DNA of 64,000 nt from Allopontixanthobacter sp034376665. Lineage in GTDB: Bacteria; Pseudomonadota; Alphaproteobacteria; Sphingomonadales; Sphingomonadaceae. This document shows positions 57,588 to 64,000 of the stretch, one piece after another (the stretch's first letter is position 1; each line of letters starts with the position of its first letter). The notes below the pieces were generated by a model that saw only the letters and a list, made by a program, of their open reading frames with translations, was not told where the DNA came from and did no database searches. The translations under genes and the position numbers were made by a program. The stretch lies in assembly GCF_034376665.1 (NCBI RefSeq), contig NZ_JAXMJI010000096.1, positions 4,853-68,852 on the forward strand. Reading direction: 5' to 3'.

Positions 57588-58618
57588 CCTGGTCCCCGCA
57601 GCAGCTCAGCCCCGAACATCCCCCGGTCCGTAGCGGCAACATCGGGGTGCTGCTGGTCAATCTCGGCACGCCCGACGCACCCACCACGCAAGCGGTGAAG
57701 AAATATCTGCTTGAATTCCTGTCCGACCGGCGGGTGGTGGAAATTCCCCCGATCGCCTGGCAGCCGATCCTGCGCGGGATCATCCTGAACACGCGGCCGA
57801 AGAAATCGGCCCAGGCCTATGCGCAGGTCTGGGGCAAGCACGGATCGCCCCTCGCCACGCTGACCGCCGACCAGGCGGAAGCGCTGCAAGTGAGGCTGGG
57901 CGAGAGCGTGCAGGTGGGCTGGGGAATGCGCTACGGCAATCCGTCGATCGAACAGGAACTGACCCGCCTGAAGGACGCCGGCTGCGACCGCATCCTGCTC
58001 GCCCCCATGTATCCGCAATATTGCGGTGCCACCACGGCAACCGTGGTGGACAAGGCGGGCGAGGCACTGGGCAAAATGCGCTGGCAACCGACGCTCAGGA
58101 CCATGCCGCCCTATCACGACGACCCTGCCTATATCACCGCGCTGGCGCAGGATTTGACGCGGCAGCTGGATGCTCTGACATTTGAACCCGAGGTCCTGCT
58201 GCTAAGCTTCCACGGGATGCCCGAACGCACGCTGCCCGCCGGCGATCCCTACCATTGCCACTGCCAGAAGACCGCCCGCTTGCTGGAGGCTGAAATGAAG
58301 GCGATGGGCAAGCGGCCCGACATGCGCTTCGTGACAACCTTCCAGTCGCGCTTCGGCCGCGCCAAGTGGCTCGAACCTGCCACCGATGATACTTTGGAGG
58401 CCGAAGGCAAGGCGGGAACCCGGCGCATGGCTATCGCCGCTCCGGGGTTTGCCGTCGATTGCCTCGAGACGCTGGAGGAACTCGCGATCCAGGGCGCGGA
58501 ACAATTTGCCGAGGCGGGCGGCGAGGAATTTGCGGCGCTGTCGTGCCTCAACAGCAGCGAAGCCGGGATGGAGATGCTGGAGATCATCACTCGCCGCGAA
58601 TTGTCGGGCTGGATTTAA
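57584..58618 (+). CDS. hemH: Ferrochelatase
   Basis: Inserts Fe2+ into protoporphyrin IX. The 344-residue enzyme has VLLVNLGTPDAP at the start, the GLRYGNPS equivalent (GWGMRYGNPSIEQEL), the active-site His in SFHGMPERTL and the Glu in the C-terminal part (CLETLEELAIQGAEQF). It overlaps the molybdenum hydroxylase gene (ATGA). Its placement is interesting beside haem-using genes (P450) downstream. Membrane associated. Confidence 0.95.
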   Translation: MTWSPQQLSPEHPPVRSGNIGVLLVNLGTPDAPTTQAVKKYLLEFLSDRRVVEIPPIAWQPILRGIILNTRPKKSAQAYAQVWGKHGSPLATLTADQAEALQVRLGESVQVGWGMRYGNPSIEQELTRLKDAGCDRILLAPMYPQYCGATTATVVDKAGEALGKMRWQPTLRTMPPYHDDPAYITALAQDLTRQLDALTFEPEVLLLSFHGMPERTLPAGDPYHCHCQKTARLLEAEMKAMGKRPDMRFVTTFQSRFGRAKWLEPATDDTLEAEGKAGTRRMAIAAPGFAVDCLETLEELAIQGAEQFAEAGGEEFAALSCLNSSEAGMEMLEIITRRELSGWI

Positions 58619-58628
58619 CCCGCGGACT

Positions 58629-58648
58629 TACTTACACCGAGGTAAGTA
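58629..58648 (+). promoter_or_regulatory. Palindromic operator overlapping the P450 ribosome-binding site
   Basis: A perfect 7-bp inverted repeat TACTTAC-N6-GTAAGTA, 10 bases before the P450 ATG and abutting the AGGAG ribosome site. The shape and spacing match TetR-family operators of lipid and aromatic catabolism; no TetR gene is in the window. It is the clearest regulator site in this region. Confidence 0.75.
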
Positions 58649-58658
58649 GGAGAATCCG

Positions 58659-60053
58659 ATGGCTACCGCCGCACACGAAAACGCCACGTCCGCGCCGAAA
58701 AGCTGGCCCCAGCACTGGAGCCAGCCTCTGCCCCCGCATTCACTCGACCATATCCCGGGCGAGGGCGGTTGGCCGCTGGTGGGCAATACGTTCAAGATGC
58801 TGGCCGATCCGCACGCCTTTGCGCAGCGGATGTATGCGACCTATGGTCCGGTCTACAAGAACTGGGCATTCGGGCGGTGGAATGTCGGACTGATCGGGGC
58901 CGACGCAAACGAGCTGATGCTGTTCGACCGGGACAAGCTGTTTTCCTCCGAACAGGGCTGGGGTCCGGTGCTCGACCAATTGTTTCCGCGCGGATTGATG
59001 CTGATCGATTTCGACCACCACCGGGCGGACCGCCGCGCGCTGTCGATTGCGTTCAAGCCCGGCCCGATGCGCCACTACGCCGATGCGCTCAATCGCGGGA
59101 TCGCCGCGCGGGTCGCGGAATGGGGCGGCGCGGAGATGCCGTTCTATCCCGCGATCAAGAAGCTGACCCTCGATCTGGCGGCGGACAGTTTCATCGGCAT
59201 TCCGTTCGGGCCCGAAGCGGACCGGATCAATCGGGCCTTTGTCGATATGGTGCAGGCTTCGATCGCGCCGATCCGCAAGCCGCTCCCCGGAACGCTGATG
59301 CGCCGAGGGGTCAAGGGCCGCGAATTCCTGGTCGATTTCTTCAGCAAGGAAGCGCTGAACCGGCGCGAGCTGGGCGGGGGGCAGGATATGTTCAGCCAGT
59401 TCGCCAACGCCACCGACGAGGACGGCGAATTGCTGAGCGTGGAATCCGTGGTCGATCACATGAACTTCCTGATGATGGCCGCGCATGACACGATCACCTC
59501 CAGCGCCACATCGCTGCTGTGGCTGCTGGCGGCGAATCCCGACTGGCAGGAAAAAGTGCGGCAGGAATTGCGCGCGGTAACCGGCGGTGAAGGAAAGCCG
59601 GTCGATTACGACGATCTCGGCAGACTGGAGCTGACCGAAATGGCGTTCAAGGAAGCCCTGCGCTTCATGCCGCCCGTACCCTCCATCCCGCGCCGCGCTT
59701 TGCGCGATTTCGAATATGGCGGATACACCATTCCGGCCGGAACGCAGGTCGGGATCAATGTTCACATGGTCCATCATCAGGAAGAACACTGGCCCGATCC
59801 GATGCGGTTCGATCCGATGCGGTTCACCCCCGAACTGGTCAAGGCGCGGCACAAATACGCCTGGGTGCCGTTTGGCGGCGGGGCGCATATGTGCCTCGGG
59901 CTGCATTTTGCCTATATGCAGGTGAAGATCCTGCTGGCGCAGGTGCTGACCCGCTATGAGGTGCAGATCGCCGAGGGTTATGAGCCCCAGTGGCAGCCGT
60001 GGCCGATCCCCCAGCCGAAAGACGGGCTGAAGGTGACGTTCAAGCCGCTCTAG
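58659..60053 (+). CDS. Cytochrome P450
   Basis: A 464-residue soluble P450. It has the I-helix AAHDTITSS (an AxxDT variant in which Ala replaces the usual Gly), the K-helix EALR (ExxR), the PERF-like region FDPMRFTPE and the haem loop FGGGAHMCLG with ligand Cys412. No signal or membrane anchor, so it needs a ferredoxin partner not found here. The substrate is unknown; the operator upstream hints at induction by a lipid or terpenoid-like effector. Start at MATAAHENAT with AGGAG 6 bases before. Confidence 0.93.
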   Translation: MATAAHENATSAPKSWPQHWSQPLPPHSLDHIPGEGGWPLVGNTFKMLADPHAFAQRMYATYGPVYKNWAFGRWNVGLIGADANELMLFDRDKLFSSEQGWGPVLDQLFPRGLMLIDFDHHRADRRALSIAFKPGPMRHYADALNRGIAARVAEWGGAEMPFYPAIKKLTLDLAADSFIGIPFGPEADRINRAFVDMVQASIAPIRKPLPGTLMRRGVKGREFLVDFFSKEALNRRELGGGQDMFSQFANATDEDGELLSVESVVDHMNFLMMAAHDTITSSATSLLWLLAANPDWQEKVRQELRAVTGGEGKPVDYDDLGRLELTEMAFKEALRFMPPVPSIPRRALRDFEYGGYTIPAGTQVGINVHMVHHQEEHWPDPMRFDPMRFTPELVKARHKYAWVPFGGGAHMCLGLHFAYMQVKILLAQVLTRYEVQIAEGYEPQWQPWPIPQPKDGLKVTFKPL

Positions 60054-60232
60054 AAATCAATAGCGATGCCGTTCTTTTCCCAATCGCCGTAGCGGGTCGG
60101 GCTGAGGCCGTGCTTGTCGCCGTCGGCGGGCTTGTCCGACACCCGGGGCGCTTCCGGCTTCGGCACCGGGTCGTTGCTCCAATGGCCGGGTTTGGCGAAG
60201 CTCTCGGGACGCTTGGTGGCTCTCTCGGTCAT
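60050..60232 (-). CDS. DUF1674 protein, SDHAF4-like succinate dehydrogenase assembly factor
   Basis: A 60-residue protein ending TRYGDWEKNGIAIDF, the C-terminal signature of DUF1674 (SDHAF4/Sdh8). Family members bind the flavinylated succinate dehydrogenase flavoprotein during assembly. The N-terminal half (KPGHWSNDPVPKPEAPRVSD) is disordered-looking. It overlaps the P450 stop by 4 bases and is convergent with it. The start MTERATKR lacks a strong ribosome site, but the length fits the family. Confidence 0.85.
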   Translation of the reverse strand: MTERATKRPESFAKPGHWSNDPVPKPEAPRVSDKPADGDKHGLSPTRYGDWEKNGIAIDF

Positions 60233-60287
60233 TTTGCCAACATGGTATCGCTGGCCCTTCTTTGCAATCGCGGATAGGGGCGCTGCG

Positions 60288-61520
60288 ATGGTAGATACTC
60301 CCGGATTACCCGCCCGCCGCGCCGCGCTGCGCATGATGGATGCCGTGCTTCACCGCGGCGAGACGCTGGAGCAGGCCGAACGCGGCGCCTTGCGCAGCAT
60401 TAACAGTCCCGCCGACCGGGCGCTGGCCCGCGCGATTGCGGCCGAAGTGATGCGCTGGCTGGTCGATCTCGACGCGATGATCGACAGCGCCACTCGCAAC
60501 CGCCTGTCGGATGACGCCAAGGCGCGCAGCGTGATCCGCCTGATGCTGGTTCAATGGCTCCGCTTCGACACACCTCCGCACGCGGTGATCGCCACCGCGC
60601 TGCCGCTGCTGACCGGCGGGCCCCGGCGGTTGGCGCACGGGGTGTTCTCCACCCTGACCAAGCGTGAGGTGAAGCTGCCGCAAGGCCCCACGCCAAGCGA
60701 TGCGGTGATGGTCCGCTGGGGCGAGAGGGCCGAGATCATCGTCGGCGCGCTGGCCGAACCGCCGCCGCTCGACCTCGCGCTGAAGGACCATGCGGAAACC
60801 GAAAAATGGGCTGCGGAACTGGGCGGACAAAGCCTCGCCCCCGGCCATGTGCGCCTGCCGCGCGGCACGCCGATCGATGAATTGGCCGGTTTCGAGGAAG
60901 GCGCATGGTGGGTCCAGGATCTCGCCGCGACACTCCCGGCCCGCCTGCTGGGCGCTGGAGAGGGAAGGCACGTGCTGGATCTGTGCGCCGCGCCGGGCGG
61001 CAAGACCTTGCAACTCGCGGCCGCAGGCTGGCAAGTCACCGCGCTGGACATCAGCGAGCGGCGGCTGGAACTGCTCCGCAACAATCTGGAACGCACCGGC
61101 CTTGCTGCCGAGATCATCACCGCCGACGCGCTGACATGGCAGCCCGCCAAGCCGTTCGACGCCATCCTGCTCGACGCGCCCTGTACCGCAACCGGCACCT
61201 GCCGCCGCCATCCCGACGTGCTGCACCGGATCGGCCCGCGCCAGATCGGCGAAATGGCTGAATTGCAGGCAGCCCTGCTCGCCCGTGCGGCAAGCTGGCT
61301 GCCCGAGGGCGGCACGCTGGTTTACGCGGTATGCTCGCTGGAGGAAGAGGAAGGCCTTGGCCAAACGGGTGCCGTCCCGCTGACGCAAGTGCCGGTCACC
61401 GCCGCCGAACTGCCCGCCGGGTTACAGCCCGACGCGGCTGGCTGGCTGAACACCGACCCCACAATGCTGCCCGAAGCCGGCGGCATGGACGGCTTCTTCA
61501 TCGGGCGATGGACGAAGTAG
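60288..61520 (+). CDS. rsmB: 16S rRNA (cytosine-967) methyltransferase RsmB-like
   Basis: A 410-residue protein with an N-terminal NusB-type RNA-binding domain (PARRAALRMMDAVLHRGETL to about residue 130) and a C-terminal Rossmann methyltransferase. The latter has VLDLCAAPGGKTLQLAAAG (SAM site), LDAPCTATGTCRRHPD (first Cys) and VYAVCSLEEEEG (catalytic Cys). It methylates a cytosine of 16S rRNA; exact site by homology only. The GGGG upstream of the ATG is a weak ribosome site. The start falls after the divergent DUF1674 gene. Confidence 0.92.
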   Translation: MVDTPGLPARRAALRMMDAVLHRGETLEQAERGALRSINSPADRALARAIAAEVMRWLVDLDAMIDSATRNRLSDDAKARSVIRLMLVQWLRFDTPPHAVIATALPLLTGGPRRLAHGVFSTLTKREVKLPQGPTPSDAVMVRWGERAEIIVGALAEPPPLDLALKDHAETEKWAAELGGQSLAPGHVRLPRGTPIDELAGFEEGAWWVQDLAATLPARLLGAGEGRHVLDLCAAPGGKTLQLAAAGWQVTALDISERRLELLRNNLERTGLAAEIITADALTWQPAKPFDAILLDAPCTATGTCRRHPDVLHRIGPRQIGEMAELQAALLARAASWLPEGGTLVYAVCSLEEEEGLGQTGAVPLTQVPVTAAELPAGLQPDAAGWLNTDPTMLPEAGGMDGFFIGRWTK

Positions 61521-61585
61521 TTACGGCGGGTTTTGGGAGCTGTGCCCAGAAGCTTGAATGGCTGCTTTGTCGTGGGCAGCGGACG

Positions 61586-61891
61586 TCAGCGTTTGTGGGT
61601 TCGTTGTTTGATATGCGTTTCATGGACGTGGGCGCAGACGACTTCGATAACCTCATTACAAGTTGTGTCGATTGTGTAAGTCAGCGTTCCGTCGAGCCCT
61701 GTGTTCACACGGATCTCCATCACACCGACCGAGTCACGGAGTTCAGACGTGCGCCAACGAGATACGCCAGCAAGCTCGTGCTGAATGACTGACTCGCCAT
61801 CAGATGAGTCGAACACCAGACGCCAGTTATCCGGCTCAATAACCCAAGCCACAATGGTGTAATCTGCGAGGTCTGAAATCGGTTGCGCCAT
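61586..61891 (-). CDS. Hypothetical protein in lower-GC DNA
   Basis: A 101-residue protein that I do not recognise (LADYTIVAWVIEPDNWRLVFDSSDG; VVCAHVHETHIKQRTHKR at the end). Strand-rich with a basic tail; no signal peptide. The base composition is clearly less GC-rich than the neighbours, and no ribosome site stands out. It may be a recently acquired gene or a chance ORF. It is convergent with rsmB. Confidence 0.5.
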   Translation of the reverse strand: MAQPISDLADYTIVAWVIEPDNWRLVFDSSDGESVIQHELAGVSRWRTSELRDSVGVMEIRVNTGLDGTLTYTIDTTCNEVIEVVCAHVHETHIKQRTHKR

Positions 61892-61926
61892 TTCGACATT
61901 GTTTCACATTTTCAACCTGCGGCCAA

Positions 61927-61965
61927 CGTCTGGAATTGGGTCGCTTCCTGCCGGTCTGCTTTTAT
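61927..61965 (+). repeat. Diverged 39-base direct repeat, copy A
   Basis: Starts AACGTCTGGAATTGGGTCG and ends GTCTGCTTTT. It aligns without gaps to 62392-62430 (about 28 of 39 positions identical by eye, many differences being transitions). The two copies flank the small membrane-protein gene at 62069. Confidence 0.5.
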
Positions 61966-62068
61966 CAAAAACCCATGGTAAGCCGACTGGCCGCTTTTGG
62001 TAAAATGGAAAACGCTTCTGAACGGCAAAAACTGGGTGGGAAGCTGACGTAACCCGCACCGACTTCCG

Positions 62069-62368
62069 TCATTGCCAAGGTGACACTGATTTGGCTTTTA
62101 TTGCGAGAAGACCTCCACTTAGCGTGCCAACCGTCCATGCAGCCACCACTGGCGAAAGCATTACCAATCCGGTCATCCACCAAACCCAGAAGTCTTCCGC
62201 ATCACCCGGAGTCATTGCAAACCAGATGGTGTAGATCATAAGTGGAGCGAAGATACAGGCATACAAGGCTGCTATTCGAGCGACGACACCGACCACCTTC
62301 CTAATGGCGAAATAGCTCAAAAGCCCCGACACAGCGGTCGATACGATCATGATAAGCAGGAGCCTCAT
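62069..62368 (-). CDS. Small membrane protein of unknown function
   Basis: A 99-residue protein with about three transmembrane segments (residues 2-22, 29-49 and 62-85) and a short polar end. No family recognised. It lies in a lower-GC stretch between the two copies of the 39-base repeat. A strong ribosome site is not seen. It may be acquired DNA; expression is uncertain. Confidence 0.52.
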   Translation of the reverse strand: MRLLLIMIVSTAVSGLLSYFAIRKVVGVVARIAALYACIFAPLMIYTIWFAMTPGDAEDFWVWWMTGLVMLSPVVAAWTVGTLSGGLLAIKAKSVSPWQ

Positions 62369-62391
62369 GAGGGCTTACATAGTGGATTGTG

Positions 62392-62430
62392 ACTAATGTC
62401 CGCAACTGGGTCGTGTCCGGTATGTCCGCT
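62392..62430 (+). repeat. Diverged 39-base direct repeat, copy B
   Basis: Starts AATGTCCGCAACTGGGTCG and ends GTCCGCTTTT; partner of 61927-61965 in the same orientation. Located between the small membrane-protein gene and msrA. Confidence 0.5.
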
Positions 62431-62537
62431 TTTCGGCGAATATTGCAACAATCGGACGTCGCCCATCTTGTGCACATCTCATCGGATGCTTGGCTGCGAC
62501 AGAGCGCCGAAAGAGGTACCCCGTCACCAACCCCGCA

Positions 62538-63080
62538 TCAAACGCCCTGTTTCACCTTGTTCTGGAAACTCTTGCGCAGCTTCAGCAGCTTGGGCGGGAT
62601 TGTCGCCTGGCAATAGGGATTGCGCTGGCCTTCGCCCTCCCAATATTCCTGATGGTAATCCTCTGCCGGAAACCATTTGACCGGCGCTTCGATGGTCGTG
62701 ACCACCTTGCCGCCGTGATCCTCGTTCGCCCGCGCAATCGCGGCTTCGGCTTCGGCGCGCTGGGTGTCGTCGAGCGGGAAGATTGCGCTGCGGTACTGGG
62801 TACCCACGTCATTACCCTGCCGGTTCAATTGCGTCGGATCATGCGTGCCGAGAAACACGTCGAGCATTTCGGCGTAGGAAATCACCTCGGGATCGAAGGT
62901 CACGCGGATGCCCTCGGCGTGGCCAGTGGTGCCGCTGCACACCTGTTTGTAGGTCGGATTTTCGACGGTGCCGCCAACATAGCCGCTTTCGACCTCGCTC
63001 ACTCCGACGACATCCCGGAACACCGCTTCGGTGCACCAGAAACATCCGCCTGCGATGATGGCCTGCTGTGTATTGCTCAT
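62538..63080 (-). CDS. msrA: Peptide-methionine (S)-S-oxide reductase
   Basis: Reduces the S epimer of methionine sulfoxide. The 180-residue protein has the catalytic GGCFWC motif at the N-terminus, the TGHAEGIRVTFDP block and the C-terminal Cys in NPYCQATI. Start MSNTQQ chosen for the GGAG 6 bases upstream; a longer MENSMSN start is possible. No signal peptide, so cytoplasmic. It is divergent from the exported methyltransferase-like gene. Confidence 0.94.
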   Translation of the reverse strand: MSNTQQAIIAGGCFWCTEAVFRDVVGVSEVESGYVGGTVENPTYKQVCSGTTGHAEGIRVTFDPEVISYAEMLDVFLGTHDPTQLNRQGNDVGTQYRSAIFPLDDTQRAEAEAAIARANEDHGGKVVTTIEAPVKWFPAEDYHQEYWEGEGQRNPYCQATIPPKLLKLRKSFQNKVKQGV

Positions 63081-63176
63081 TGAATTCTCCATGGCTTTCG
63101 TGTGAACATAAGCACCTGAACCGGATTTGCTATCGTGCCATCCGGCGAAATTCGAATTCATTCGAAAGGGATCATG

Positions 63177-64000
63177 ATGAAGAAGCTGTTTCTTACCGCG
63201 GCCGCAGGCGCGCTGGCCTTTGCCGCACCGGTGCTCGCTGACGGGCACGGTCACGGGCAGGGCCATGAGATGTCCGATCCGGCAACATTCGCCGCGCACC
63301 ATGCGGAGGCATTTTCCGGCGCGATCAACCATCCCTCCCGCGCGCAGGACAAGCTACGCGATCAATTCCGCCACCCGGTCGACACCCTGAGCTTTTTTCA
63401 GGTCGCGCCGGACATGAAGGTCGGTGAATATGCGCCGGGCGGCGGCTGGTATTCCCGGCTCCTTGGCCATTATCTCGGCGGCGAGGGGCAATTGGTCGGC
63501 ATCTACGCGAATCCTCTCACCGCCTCCGCCGACGCTGCGCGCCAGCAGCGTATTCGCGATGCGGCCGCCGGTTTCCCGGCCGAGGTTGCAGGCTACACCG
63601 GCCTTGCCGCAGACCGGTTCGGCGCGCTGACTCTCGACAGCATTGGCGATGACCAGCGCGGCACCTTCGACCGAATTCTGGTGATCCGCGGCCTTCATGG
63701 CATCACTCGCGGCGGAATAGCCGACACCGAAATCCGCGCGATGCGCGAATTGCTGAAGGATGACGGCCTGCTCGGCGTGGTCCAGCACCGCGCCAAGGTG
63801 GATGCCCCGTGGAGCTATGCCAACGGGTCGAAGGGCTATCTCAAGCAGCAGGATGTGGTGGATTTCATGCGCCTCAACGGTTTCGAACTGGTCGGATCGA
63901 GCGAGATCAACGCCAATCCGATGGATACTGCCGATCACGCAGAAGGCGTGTGGGAAATGCCTCCAGTCCTTGCCACCAAGCGCGAAGACCTGAAAAACAA
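63177..64000 (+). CDS. Exported class I methyltransferase-like protein (3' end beyond window)
   Basis: About 274 residues are visible; the frame is open to the window edge. It begins with a signal peptide (MKKLFLTAAAGALAFAAPVLA) and a His-rich linker (DGHGHGQGHE). A SAM-methyltransferase-like core follows (VAPDMKVGEYAPGGGWYSRLL), with the GxG loop region read as YAPGGGW. A second ATG stands 3 bases earlier; AAGGG is upstream of both. Sphingomonads often encode such periplasmic methyltransferase-like proteins; how they would obtain SAM there is unknown. Confidence 0.87.
   Translation, partial: MKKLFLTAAAGALAFAAPVLADGHGHGQGHEMSDPATFAAHHAEAFSGAINHPSRAQDKLRDQFRHPVDTLSFFQVAPDMKVGEYAPGGGWYSRLLGHYLGGEGQLVGIYANPLTASADAARQQRIRDAAAGFPAEVAGYTGLAADRFGALTLDSIGDDQRGTFDRILVIRGLHGITRGGIADTEIRAMRELLKDDGLLGVVQHRAKVDAPWSYANGSKGYLKQQDVVDFMRLNGFELVGSSEINANPMDTADHAEGVWEMPPVLATKREDLKN

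Overview
The window is chromosomal DNA from an alphaproteobacterium, most likely a sphingomonad of the Erythrobacteraceae type. This is inferred from the GC-rich coding bias, frequent GTG/TTG starts with 1-4 base overlaps between genes, the run ftsE-ftsX-ydcF-plsC-tyrA-hisC-metX-metW, a DUF1674 protein, and paired ATCCCAGC hairpins between genes. There is no prophage, IS element, CRISPR array or rRNA. Almost all of it is coding, with two tRNA genes (Gly-CCC and Leu-GAG).

Region by region: (1) 0.4-7.6 kb is a redox module. It holds a flavin / double cyclic-nucleotide-binding / four-iron-sulfur-cluster protein, a membrane cytochrome b-like protein and an FHA-decaheme cytochrome c, in one operon. 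A CpdA-like phosphodiesterase lies downstream and a CcmI/NrfG-like TPR protein is divergent. (2) 7.6-12.4 kb is a valine-degradation operon with two hairpin-pair repeats, plus a RidA protein. (3) 12.6-17.3 kb has tRNA-Gly, a CitE-like lyase and sulfate activation (cysD, cysNC, cysQ). (4) 17.6-24.5 kb has a small HNH protein, a fasciclin lipoprotein, an RcnB-like protein, an alpha/beta hydrolase and a catalase-like / unknown / DyP-peroxidase operon. (5) 24.6-33.0 kb has a TIR-TPR protein and an envelope-stress-like cluster: ECF sigma factor, anti-sigma factor, subtilase, two exported proteins, an L,D-transpeptidase and a glycine-zipper lipoprotein. (6) 33.2-41.8 kb has ftsEX, phospholipid, Tyr, His and Met genes. 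(7) 42.6-48.1 kb has glutathione-dependent formaldehyde detoxification, an aldehyde dehydrogenase, a GST and msrB. (8) 48.3-55.3 kb has a class A PBP, DegP, HflKC and an Mrp ATPase. (9) 55.3-64.0 kb has an orphan molybdenum hydroxylase, hemH, a P450 behind a palindromic operator, an SdhAF4-like protein, rsmB, two small ORFs in lower-GC DNA, msrA and a truncated exported methyltransferase-like gene.

Two assemblies stand out. The first is the redox operon, which joins cyclic-nucleotide sensing (and possibly cAMP turnover next door) to a flavin-to-decaheme electron path across the membrane. The second is the sigma-factor cluster at 26.7-30.7 kb. Four 32-base elements of the form ATGRATKA-N16-CGTT with identical spacing precede sigma/anti-sigma, the divergent subtilase and two exported proteins, which predicts a self-contained autoregulated envelope regulon. 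Neither has been tested by search or experiment here.
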